From Chamaelirium japonicum (taxonomy: Eukaryota > Streptophyta > Magnoliopsida > Liliales > Melanthiaceae): 64,000 nt of DNA. This document shows positions 13,701 to 27,100 of the stretch, piece after piece. The translations under genes and the position numbers were made by a program. Where the stretch lies: NCBI GenBank assembly GCA_947650365.1, contig CANTAL010000104.1:868001-932000 (forward strand). The letters are read 5' to 3'. Each line of letters starts with the position of its first letter. The stretch's first letter is position 1. Below the pieces are notes generated by a model. It made no database searches and was not told where the DNA came from. It was given only the letters and a program-made list of their open reading frames with translations.

Positions 13701-14997
13701 CGTACGATCCAATCTAATTCATTCATACGATCTATTCTAATTCATTCATACAATCCATTCTAATTCTTTCTCACGATCCATTCTAATTCATTCGTACGAT
13801 CCATTCTAATTCATTCGCACAATCCATTCAATTTCATTCGTACGATCCATTCTTACTCATTCGTATGATCCATTCTAATTCATTCGCACGAATATATCCA
13901 TTCAATTTCATTCGTACGATCCTTTTTTACTCATTCGTATGATCCATTCTAATTCATTTGTATCCATTCTATTTCATTCGCACGATCCATTCTAATTCAT
14001 TCGTGTAATCTATTCTAATTCATTCGTACGATCCATTCTAATTCATTCGTACGATCCATTCTAATTCATTCATACAATCCATTCTAATTTATTTGCACGA
14101 ATGTATCCATTCTAATTCTTTCGTACGATCCATTCTAATTCATTCGCACAATCTATTCTAATTCATTCATACGATCCATTCTAATTCATTCGCATGAATG
14201 TATCCATTCTAATTTATTCATACGATCCATTCTACTTCATTCGTACTATCCGTTCTAATTCACTCATACGATCCATTCTAATTCATTCATATAATCCATT
14301 CTAATTCATTCGCACGAATATATCCATTCTAATTCTTTCGTACGATGCATTCTAATTTATTCGTACGATCCATTCTAATTCATTCATTTGATCCATTCTA
14401 ATTCATTCGTACGATCCATTCTAATTCATTCGTCCGATCCATTCTAATTCATTCGCACGAATGTATCCATTATAATTCATTCGTACGATCCATTCTAATT
14501 CATTCGCACAATCCATTCTAATTCATTCGTACTATCCATTCTAATTCATTCATACGATCTATTCTAATTCATTCATACAATCCATTATAATTCTTTCACA
14601 CGATCCATTCTAATTCATTCGTACGATCCATTCTAATTCATTCGCACAATCCATTCTATTTCATTCGTACGATCAATTCTTACTCATTGGTACGATCCAT
14701 TCTAATTCATTCACACGAATGTATCCATTCTAATTCATTCGTATGAATCCATTCTAATTCATTCGTACAATATATTCTATTTCATTCGTACGATCCATTC
14801 TAATCCATTCTAATTCATTCGTACGATCCATTCGTACTCATTCGTATGATCCATTCTAATTCATTCGTACGATCTATTCTAATTCATTTGTAAGATCCAT
14901 TCTAATTCATTCGTACGATCCATTCTAATTCATTCGTACGATCCATTCTAATTCATTAATATGATCCATTCTAATTCATTCGTACGATCCATTCTAA

Positions 14998-17900
14998 TGA
15001 ATTAGAATTGATCGTACGAATGAAATAGAATGGATTGCACGAATGATTTAGAATGGATCTTACGAATGAATTAGAATGGATCGTGTGAAAGAATTAGAAT
15101 GGATTGTATGAATGAATTAGAATGGATTGTACGAATGAATTAGAATGGATCGTACGAAGGAATTAGAATGGATCGTACGAATGAATTAGAATGGATCGTA
15201 CGAATGAATTAGAATAGATCGTACGAATGAATTAGAATGGATCGTACGAAGGAATTAGAATGGATCGTACGAATGAATTAGAATGGATATATTCGTGCAA
15301 ATGAATTAGAATGGATCGTATGAATGTACTTGAATGGATCATATGAGTGAATTAGAATGGATCGTACGAATAAATTAGAATGGATCGTACGAATGAATTA
15401 GAATGGATCGTACGAATGAATTAGAATGGATTGTACGAAGGAATTAGAATGGATCGTACGAATCAATTAGAATGGATCGTACGAATGAATTAGAATAGAT
15501 CGTACGGATGAATTAGAATGGATCGTACGAAGGAATTAGAATGGATCATACGAATGAATTAGAATGGATATATTCGTGCAAATGAATTAGAATGGTTCGT
15601 ATGAATATATTAGAATGGATTGTTTGAGTGAATTAGAATGGATCGTACGAATGAATTAGAATGGATTGTACGAATGAATTAGAATGGATTGTATGAATGA
15701 ATTAGAATGGATCGTGCGAATGAATTAGAATGGATCGTACGAATGAATTAGAATGGATCCTATGAATGAATTAGAATGGATCGTGCGAATGAATTAGAAT
15801 GGATCGTACGAATGAATTAGAATGGATCGTGCTAATGAATTAGAATGGAATAGAATAGATTGTACGAATGAATTAGATTGGATTCGTACGAATGAATTAG
15901 AATGGATACATTCGTGCGAATGAATTAGAATGGATCGTACCAATGAGTAAGAATGGATCGTACGAATGAAATAGAATGGATTGTGCGAATGAATTAGAAT
16001 GGATCGTACGAATGAATTAGAATGGATCGTGTGAAAGAATTAGAATGGATTGTATGAATGAATTAGAATAGATCGTATGAATGAATTAGAATGGATCGTA
16101 TGAGTGAATTAGAATGGATACGAAGGAATTAGAATGGATCGTACGAAGGAATTAAAATGGATCATACGAATGAAATAGAATGGATCGTATGAAGGAATTA
16201 GAATCGATCGTACGAAGGAATTAGAATGGATCGTACGAATGAATTAGAATGGATCGTATGAATGAATTAGAATGGTTCGTATGAGTGAATTAGAACGGAT
16301 CGTACGAATGAAATAGAATGAATTAGAATTGATCGCACGAATTAAATAGAATGGATTGTACGATTGATTTAGAATGGATCGTACGAATGAATTAGAATGG
16401 ATCGTACGAATGATTTAGAATGGATACATTCGTGCGAATGAATTAGAATGGATCATACGAATGAGTAAGAATGGATCGTATGAATGAAATAGAATGGATT
16501 GTAAGAATGAATTAGAATGGATTCGTACGAATGAATTAGAATGGATACATTCGTGCGAATGAATTAGAATGGATCGTACCAATGAGTAAGAATGGATCGT
16601 ACGAATGAAATAGAATGGATCGTGCGAATGAATTAGAATGGATCGTACGAATGAATTAGAATGGATCGTACGAATGAATTAGAATGGATCATACGAATTA
16701 ATTAGAATGGATCGTACGAATGAATTAGAATGGATCGTACGAATGAATTAGAATGGATCGTACGAATGAATTAGAATGGATCATACGAATTAATTAGAAT
16801 GGATCATACGAATGAATTAGAATGGATCGTATGAATGAATTAGAATGGATCGTATGAATGAATTAGAATGGATCGTACGAATGAATTAGAATGGATACAT
16901 TTGTGCGAATGAATTAGAATGGATCGTACTAATGGATTAGAATGGATCGTACGAATGGATTAGAATGGATACATTCGTGCGAATGAATTAGAATGGATTA
17001 TATGAATGAATTAGAATGGATCGTACGATCCATTCGAATTCATTCGCACGATCCATTCTAATTCATTCGTACGATCCATTCTAATTCATTCATACGATCC
17101 ATTCTAATTCATTCGTACGATCCATTCTAATTCATTCGTATATTCCATTCTAATTCATTCGTACGATCTATTCTATTTCATTTGTACGATCCATTCTTAC
17201 TCATTCGTATGATCCATTCTAATTCATTCGGACGAATGTATCCATTCTAATTTATTCGTACGATCCATTCTAATTCATTCGTACGATCCATTCTAATTCA
17301 TTCGTACGATCCATTCTTACTCATTCGTATGATCCATTCTAATTCATTCGTACGATCCATTCTAATTCATTCGCTCGAATGTATCCATTCTAATCCATTC
17401 GTACGATCTATTCTAATTCATTAGCACGATCCATTCTAATTCTTTCACACGATCCATTCTAATTCATTCATACGATCCATTCTAATTCATTCGCACAATG
17501 CATTCTATTTCATTCGTACGATCCATTCTTACTCATTCGTATGATCCATTCTAATTCATTCGCACGAATGTATCCATAATGGATCATACGAATGAGTAAG
17601 AATGGATCGTACAAATGAAATAGAATGGATTGTGCGAATGAATTAGAATGGACCGTACGAATGAATTAGAATGGATCGTACGAATGAATTAGAATGGATA
17701 TATTTGAACGAATAAATTAGAATGGATCATACGAATGAATTAGAATGGATTGTACGAATGAATTAGAATGGATAGTGCGAATGAATTAGAATCGATCGTA
17801 CGAATGAATTAGAATGGATCGTACGAATGAATTAGAATGGATCATACGAATGAGTAAGAATGGATCGTACGAATGAATTAGAATGGATCGTACGAATGAA

Positions 17901-19305
17901 TTAGAATGGATCGTACGATTAAATTAGAATGGATACATTCGTCCGAATGAATTAGAATGGATCATACGAATGAGTAAGAATGGATCGTACGAATGAAATA
18001 GAATAGATTGTACAAATGAATTAGAATGGATCCTACGAATGAATTAGAATGTATCGTACGAATGAATTAGAATGGATCATATTAATGAATTAGAATGGAT
18101 CGTATGAATGAATTAGAATGGATACATTCGTGCGAATAAATTAGAATGGATTGTATGAATGAATTAGAATGGATCGTATGAAGGAATTAGAATGGATCGT
18201 ACGAATGAATTAGAATGGATCGTACGAATGAATTAGAATGGATCGTACGAAGGAATTAGAATGGATCGTACGAATGAATTAGAATGGATCGTAAGATTGA
18301 ATTAGAATGGATCATACGAATGAGTAAGAATGGATCGTATGAATGAATTAGATTGGGTCGTACGATCCATTCTAATTCATTAGCATGGATCGTGCTAATG
18401 AATTAGAATGGAATATATGAATGAATTAGAATGGATCGTAGAATGGATCGTACGAATGAATTAGAATGAATTAGAATGGATCGTACGAATGAATTAGAAT
18501 AGATCATAGGAATGAATTAGAATGGATCGTGCAAATGAATTAGAATGGATACATTCGTGCGAATAAATTAGAATGGATTGTATGAATGAATTAGAATGGA
18601 TCGTACGAATGAATTAGAATAGATCGTACAAATGAATTAGAATAGATTGCGCGAATGAATTAGAATGGATCGTGCGAATGAAATAGAATGGATACAAATG
18701 AATTAGAATGGATCATACGAATGAATTAGAATGACGATCCATTCTTACTCATTCGTATGATCCATTCTACTACATTCGCACGAATGTATCCATTCTAATT
18801 CATTCGTACGATCCATTCTAATTCATTCATAGGATCCATTCTAATTCATTCATACAATCCATTCTAATTCATTCGCACGAATGTATCCATTCTAATTCAT
18901 TCGTACGATCAGTTCTAATTCATTCACAAAATCTATTCTAATTCCTTCATACGATCCATTCTAATTCATTCACACGAATGTATCCATTCTAATTCATTCA
19001 TATGATCCATTCTAATTCATTCGTATGATCCATTCTAATTCACTCATACGATCCATTCTAATACATTCATACGATCCATTCTAATTCATTTGCACGAATA
19101 TATCCATTCTAATTCATTCGTACGATCCATTCTAATTCCTTCGTACGATCCATTCTAATTCATTCGTACGATCTATTCTAATTTATTCGTACGATCCATT
19201 CTAATTCATTCGTACGATCCATTCTAATTCCTTCGTACAATCCATTCTAATTCATTCGTACGATCCATTCTAATTCATTCGTACAATCTATTCTAATTCA
19301 TTCGT
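14998..19305. repeat. Satellite sub-region 4: four blocks and an island
   Basis: Blocks are - 14998-17027, + 17028-17577, - 17578-18733 and + 18734-19305. A 21-bp plus island at 18362-18382 sits inside the third block and is followed by ATTAGCATGGATCGTGCTAAT; the same island is at 56732-56752 and 60531-60551. The 17027 switch is the palindrome GGATCGTACGATCC. Confidence 0.9.
17477..17651 (+). repeat. Fold-back repeat, copy 1 (74-27-74 bp)
   Basis: The left arm 17477-17550 and right arm 17578-17651 are near-perfect inverted copies around a 27-bp loop (17551-17577) that holds a 28-bp-type unit. The arms carry the recognisable order CTATTTC, CTTACTC, CGTATG. A private GGACCG marks the outer right edge. 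A single strand could form a 74-bp hairpin. Confidence 0.85.
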
Positions 19306-19399
19306 ACGAATGGATACATTTGTGTGAATGAATTAGAATGGATCGTACGAATGAGTAAGAATGGATCTTACGAATGAAATAGAATGGATTGCACGAATG
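19037..19399 (+). repeat. Junction block J363, copy 4 (363 bp)
   Basis: Same start, end and palindromic switch (at 19305) as the copy at 8871 and the same 363-bp length, although 10 kb away. Confidence 0.85.
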
Positions 19400-22300
19400 A
19401 ATTAGAATGGATCGTACGAATGAATTAGAATGGATCGTGTGAAAATATTAGAATGGATCGTACGAATGAATTAGAATGGATCGTACGAAGGAATTAGAAT
19501 GTATCGTACGAATGAATTAGAATGGATCGTACGAATGAATTAGAATAGATCGTACGAATGAATTAGAATGGATCGTACAAAGGAATTTGAATGGATCGTA
19601 CGAATGAATTAGAATGGATCGTATGAATGAATTAGAATGGATACATTCGTGTGAATGAATTAGAATGGATTATATGAATGAATTAGAATAGATTTTGTGA
19701 ATGAATTAGAACTGATCGTACGAATGAATTAGAATGGATACATTCGTGCGAATGAATTAGAATGGATACATTCGTGCGAATGAATTAGAATGGATTGTAT
19801 GAATGAATTAGAATGGATCCTATGAATGAATTAGAATGGATCGTACGAATGAATTAGAATGGATCGTACGAATGAATTAGAATGGATATATTCGTGCAAA
19901 TGAATTAGAATGGATCGTATGAATGTATTAGAATGGATCGTATGAGTGAATTAGAATGGATCGTGCAAATGTATTAGAATGGATTGTATGAATGAATTAG
20001 AATGGATCGTACGAATGAATTAGAATGGATCATACGAATTAATTAGAATGGATCATACGAATGAATTAGAATGGATCCTACGAATGAATTAGAATTAGAA
20101 TGCATATATTCGTGTGAATGAATTAGAATGGATACATTCGTGCGAAAGAATTAGAATAGATCGTATGAATGAATTAGAATGGATCCTATGAATGAATTAG
20201 AATGGATCGTGCGAATGAATTAGAATGGATCGTACGAATGAATTAGAATGGATACATTCGTGCGAATGAATTAGAATGGATCGGACGAATGAATTAGAAT
20301 GGATCGTACGAATGAATTAGAATGGATCAAATAAATGAATTAGAATGGTTACATTCATGCGAATGAATTAGAATGGATCGTATGAATGAATTAGAATGGA
20401 TCGTACGAATGAATTAGAATGTATCGTACAAATGAACTAGAATGGATACATTCGTGCGAATAAATTAGAATGGATCGTACGAATGAATTAGAATGGATCG
20501 TACGAATTAATTAGAATAGCTCATATGAATGAATTAGAATGAATCGTATGAATGAATTAGAATAGTTACATTCGTGCGAATGAATTAGAATAGATCGTAC
20601 GAATAAATTAGAATGGATCGTACGAATAAATTAGAATGGATCATGGGAATGAATTAGAATGGATCGTACGAATGAATTAGAATGGATCCACCGAATGAGT
20701 TAGAATGGATCATACGAATGAATTAGAATGGATTATACGAATGAATTAGAATGGATTGTGCGAATGAATTAGAATGGATCCTACGAATGAATTAGAATGG
20801 ATCGTGTGAAAGAATTAGAATGGATTGTATGAATAAATTAGAATGGATATATTCATGCAAATGAATTAGAATGGATCGTATGAATGTATTAGAATGGATC
20901 GTATGAGTGAATTAGAATGGATCGTACGAATGAATTAGAATGGATTGTATGAATGAATTAGAATGGATCGTACGAATGAATTAGAATAGATCGTATGAAT
21001 GAATTAGAATGGATCGTACGAATAAATTAGAATGGATCAAATAAATGAATTAGAATGGTTACATTTATGCGAATGAATTGGAATGGATCGTACGAATGGA
21101 TTAGAATGGATACATTCGAGCATACGATCCATTCTAATTCATTCGTCCGATCCATTCTAATTCATTCGCACGAATGTATCCATTCTAATTCATTCGTACG
21201 TACGATCCATTCTAATTCATTCATTTGATCCATTCTAATTCATTTGTACGATCCATTCTAATTCATTCGTCCGATCCATTCTAATTCATTCGCACGAATG
21301 TATGCATTCTAATTCATTCGTACGATCCATTCTAATTCATTCGCACGATCCATTCTAATTCATTCGTACGATCCATTCTAATTCATTCATACGATCTATT
21401 CTAATTCATTCATACAATCCATTCTAATTCTTTCACACGATCTATTCTAATTCATTCGTACGATCCATTCTAATTCATTCGTACGATCCATTCTATTCTA
21501 GTTCATTCGTACGATCCATTCTAATTCATTCGTACGATCCATTCTTATTCATTCTTACTCATTCGTATGATCCATTCTAATTCATTCGGACGAATGTATC
21601 CATTCTAATTTATTCGTACGATCCATTCTAATTCATTCATACGATCCATTCTAATTCATTCGTAAGATCCATTCTAATTCATTCGTACGATCCATTCTAA
21701 TTCATTCGTACGATCCATTCTAATTCATTCGTACGATCCATTCAAATTCATTCGTATGAACCATTCTAATTCATTCATACATCTATTCTAATTCATTCAT
21801 TCGTACGATCCATTCTAATACATTCGTACGATTCATGCTAATTCATTCGCACGATCCAGGCTAATTCATTCGCACGATCCTCTAATTCTTTCACACGATC
21901 CATTCTAATTCATTCGTACGATCCATTCTAATTCATTCGTACGATCTATTCTAATTCATTCGTACGATCCATTCTAATTCATTCGTACGATCCATTCTAA
22001 TTCCTTTGTACGATCCATTCTAATTCATTCATACAATCCATTCTAATTCTTTCACACGATCCATTCTAATTCATTCGTATGTTCCATTCTAATTCATTAG
22101 CACGATCCATGCTAATTCATTCGTTCGATCAATTCTAATTCATTAGCACGATCCATTCTAATTCATTCGCACGATCCATTCTAATTCATTCATATGATCC
22201 ATTCTAATTCATTCATATGATCTATTCTAATTCTTTCGCACGAATATATCTATTCTAATTCATTCGTACAATCCATTCTAATTCCTTCGTACGATCCATT

Positions 22301-23302
22301 CTAATTCATTCGTACGATCTATTCTATTTCATTCGTACGATCCATTCTTACTCATTCGTACGATCCATTTTAATTCATTCGTCCGATCCATTCTAATTCA
22401 TTCGCACGAATGTATCCATTCTAATTCATTCATTCGATCAATTCTAATTCATTAGCACGATCCATTCTAATTCATTCGTACGATCCATTCTAATTCATTC
22501 GCACGATCCATTCTAATTCATTCATAGGATCCATTCTAATTCATTCGTACGATCCATTCTAATTCATTCGTACGATCCATTCTAATTCATTCGCACAATC
22601 CATTCAATTTCATTCGTACGATCCATTCTTACTCATTGGTACGATCCATTCTAATTCATTCGCACGAATGTATCCATTCTAATTCATTCGTACGAATCCA
22701 TTCTAATTCATTCGTACAATCTATCCTATTTCATTCGTACGATCCATTCTTACTCATTCGTATGATCCATTCTAATTCTTTCGGACGAATGTATCCATTC
22801 TAATTTATTCGTACGATCTATTCTAATTCATTCGTACGATCCATTCTAATTCATTCGTACGATCCATTCTAATTCATTCGTCCGATCCATTCTAATTCAT
22901 TCGCATGAATGTATCCATTCTAATTCATTCGTACGATCCATTCTAATTCATTCGTACGATCCATTCTAATTCATTCGTAAGATCCATTTTAATTCATTCG
23001 TACGATCCATTCTAATTCATTCGTACGATCCATTCTAATTCATTCGTACGATCCATTCTAATTCATTCGCACGAATGTATCCATTCTGATTCATTCGTAC
23101 AATCCATTCTATTTCATTCGTACGATCCATTCTTACTCATTCGTATGATCCATTCTAATTCATTCGTATGATCCATTCTAATTCATTCGAACGATCCATT
23201 CTAGTTCATTCGTACGATCCATTCTAATTCATTCGCACGATCCATTCTAATTCATTCATACGATCCATTCTAATTCATTCATACGATCCATTCTTATTCA
23301 TT

Positions 23303-23395
23303 CCTACAATCCATTCTAATTCATTCGCCCGATCCATTCTAATTCATTCATACGATCCATTCTATTCGAATGGATCATGCGATCCATTCGAATTC
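23303..23395 (+). repeat. 93-bp block with inverted island, copy 2
   Basis: Same order as at 5071, 93 bp, with the ATTCGCCCGATCC unit upstream of the island and the ACAATGCATTC unit downstream. Confidence 0.85.
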
Positions 23396-23748
23396 ATTCG
23401 CACGATCCATTCTAATTCATTCATACGATCCATTCTAATTCATTCATACAATGCATTCTAATTCTTTCACATGATCCATTCTAATTCATTCGTACGATCC
23501 ATTCTAATTGATTCGTACAATCCATTCTATTTCATTTGTACGATCCATTCTTACTCATTCGTATGATCCATTCTAATTCATTCGTACGATCCATTCTAAT
23601 TCATTTGTACGATCCATTCTAATTCATTCGTACAATCCATTCTATTTCATTCGTACGATCCATTCTTACTCATTCGTATGATCCATTCTAATTCATTCGC
23701 ACGAATGTATCCATTCTAATTCATTCATATAATCCATTCTAATTCATT

Positions 23749-23782
23749 CCGTACGATCTATTCTAATTCATTCGTACGATCG
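23749..23782 (-). repeat. 34-bp CGATCG switch, reversed copy
   Basis: Read on the minus strand, this gives CGATCGTACGAATG and then CGTACGG at the same 34-bp spacing as the four plus copies. The extra-G unit (CCGTACG on the plus strand) lies to the left of the switch here. Confidence 0.83.
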
Positions 23783-24133
23783 TACGAATGAATTAGAATG
23801 GATCGTACGAATGAATTAGAATAGATTGTGCGAATGAATTAGAATGGATCGTACGAATGAATTAGAATGGATCATACGAATGAATTAGAATGGATCATAC
23901 GAATGAGTAAGAATGGATCGTACGAATGAATTAGAATGGACCATACGAATGAGTAAGAATGGATCGTACGAATGAAATAGAATAGATTGTACGAATGAAT
24001 TAGAATGGATCCTACGAATGAATTAGAATAGATCGTGTGAAAGATTTAGAATGGATTGTATGAATGAATTAGAATGGATCGTATGAATGAATTAGAATGT
24101 ATCGTGCGAATGAATTCGAATGGATCATACGAA

Positions 24134-27100
24134 TTCATTATAATTCATTCATACAATCCATTCTAATTCTTTCACACGATCCATTCTAATTCATTCGTAC
24201 GTTCCATTCTAATTCATTAGCACGATCCATGCTAATTCATTCGTTCGATCAATTCTAATTCATTAGCACGATCCATTCTAATTCATTCATACGATCTATT
24301 CTAATTCATTCGCACGATCCATTCTAATTCATTCATAGGATCCATTCTAATTCATTCATACGATCTATTCTAATTCTTTCGCACGAATGTATCCATTCTA
24401 ATTCATTCGCACGAATGTATCCATTCTAATTCATTCGTACGATCCATTATAATTCATTCGTACGATCCATTCGAATTCATTCGCACGATCCATTCTAATT
24501 CATTCATATGATCCATTCTAATTCATTCATACAATCCATTCTTATTCTTTCACATGATCCATTCTAATTCATTCGTACGATCCATTCTAATTCATTCGTA
24601 CAATCCATTCTATTTCATTCGTACGATCCATTCTTACTCATTCGTATGATCCATTCTAATTCATTCGTATGATCCATTCTAATTCATTCGTATGATCCAT
24701 TTTAATTCATTCGTACGATCCATTCTAATTCATTCGTACGATCCATTCTAATTCATTCGTACGAATATATCCATTCTAATTCATTTGCACGATCCATTCT
24801 AATTCATTCCTAGGATCTATTCTAATTCATTCGTACGATCCATTCTAATTCATTCTAATTCATTCGTACGATCCATTCTACGATCCATTCTAATTCATTC
24901 ATACGATCCATTCTAATTCATATGCACAAAGGTATCCATTCTAATCCATTCATAGGATCCATTCTAATCCATTCGTACGATCCATTCTAATCCATTCGTA
25001 CGATCCATTCTAATTCATTCGCTCGAATGTATCCATTCTAATCCATTCGTACGATCCATTCTAATTCATTCGCATGAATATAACCATTCTAATGAATTCA
25101 TATGATCCATTCTAATTCATTCGTATGATCCATTCTAATTCATTCGTCCGATCCATTCTAATTCATTCGCCCGAATGTATCCATTCTAATTCATTCGTAC
25201 GATCCATTCTAATTTATTCGTACGATCTATTCTAATTCATTCGTAAGATCCATTCTAATTCATTCGTACGATCCATTCTAATTCATTCTAATTCATTCGT
25301 ACGATCGTACGAATAAATTAGAATGGATCGTACGGAATGAATTAGAATGGATCGTACGAATGAATTAGAATGGATCGTACGAATGAACTAGAATGGATAC
25401 ATTCGTGCGAATGAATTAGAATGGATCGTACGAATGAATTAGAATGGATCGTACGAATGAATTAGAATGGATCTTACGAATGAATTAGAATGGATCGTAC
25501 GAATGAATTAGAATGGATACATTCGTGCGAATGAATTAGAATGGATCGTACGAATGAATTAGAATGGATCGTACGAATGAATTAGAATGGATCAAATGAA
25601 TGAATTAGAATGGATCATACGAATGAATTAGAATGCATCGTACGAAAGAATTAGAATGGATATATTCGTGCGAATGAATTAGAATGGATCGTACGAATGA
25701 ATTAGACTGGATCGTACGAATGAATTTGAATGGATACATTTGTGCGAATGAATCTAAATGGATTGTATGAATGAATTACAATGGATCGTACGAATGAATT
25801 AGAATGGATCGTACGAATGAATTAGAATAGCTCATACGAATGAATTAGAATGAATCGTATGAATGAATTAGAATGGTTATATTTGTGTGAATGAATTAGA
25901 ATAGATCGTACGAATGAATTAGAATGGATCGTAAGAATAAATTAGAATGGATCGTGGGAATGAATTAGAATGGATCGTACGAATGAATTAGAATGGATCC
26001 ACCGAATGAGTTAGAATGGATCATACGAATGAATTAGAATGGATTGTACGAATGAATTAGAATAGATTGTGCGAATGAATTAGAATGGATCGTATGAATG
26101 AATAAGAATGGATCGTACGAATGAATTAGAATGGATCGTGCGAATGAATTAGCATGAATCGTACGAATGTATTAGAATGGATCGTACAAATGAATTAGAA
26201 TGAGTCGTACGATCCATTCTAATTCATTCGTACGATCCATTCTAATTCATTCGCACGAATGTATCCATTCTAGTTCATTCGTACGATCCATTCTAATTCA
26301 TTCGTACGATCCATTCTAATTCGTTCGTACGATCCATTCTAATTCATTCATTTGATCCATTCTAATTCATTCGTACGATCCATTCTAATTCATTCGTACG
26401 ATCCATTCTAATTCATTCGTACGATCCATTCTAATTCATTCGTAAGATCCATTCTAATTCATTCGTACGATCCATTCTAATTCATTCGTACGATCCATTC
26501 TAATTCATTCGCACGAATGTATCCATTCTAGAATGAATTAGAATGGATCGTATGAATGAATTAGAATGGATCGTACGAATGAATTAGAATGGATCGTGTG
26601 AATGAATTAGAATGGATCGTACGAATGAATTAGAATGGATCGTACGAATGAACTAGAATGGATACATTCGTGCGAATGAATTAGAATGGATCGTACGAAT
26701 GAATTAGAATTGATCGTACGAATGAATTAGAATGGATCGTACGAATGGATTAGAATGGATCATACGAATGAATTAGAATGGATCGTGCGAATGAATTAGA
26801 ATGGATCGAATGAATGAATTAGAATAGATATATTCGAGCGAATGAATTAGAATAGATCGTAGCAATGAATTAGAATGGATCATACGAATGAATTACAATG
26901 GATCGTACGAATGAATTAGAATGGATCGTACGAATGAATTAGAACGGATCGTGTGAAAGAATTAGAATGGATTGTATGAATGAATTAGAATACATCGTAT
27001 GAATGAATTAGAATGGATATATTCGTGCGAATGAATTAGAATGGATCGAACGAATAAATTAGAATGGATCGTACGATTCATTCTAATTCATTCGTACGAT

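Larger units (their letters stand above)
9851..14997. repeat. Satellite sub-region 3: five orientation blocks
   Basis: Blocks are + 9851-10256, - 10257-10989, + 10990-12597, - 12598-13350 and + 13351-14997. The switches are GAATGAATTCGTACG at 9850, CGATCG at 10254, GTACGATTCATTC at 10989, CATTCGTACGAATG at 12597, CGTACGAATTCATTC at 13350 and CTAATGAATTAG at 14996. 14191-14280 is one of four undisturbed copies of the site hit by the retroelement at 34456. Confidence 0.9.
19306..24133. repeat. Satellite sub-region 5: three long blocks
   Basis: Blocks are - 19306-21120, + 21121-23779 and - 23780-24133. The 2.66-kb plus block is among the longest unswitched stretches in the window. The switch at 21120 joins the 28-bp-type unit end CATTCGAG directly to CATACGATCC. 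Confidence 0.9.
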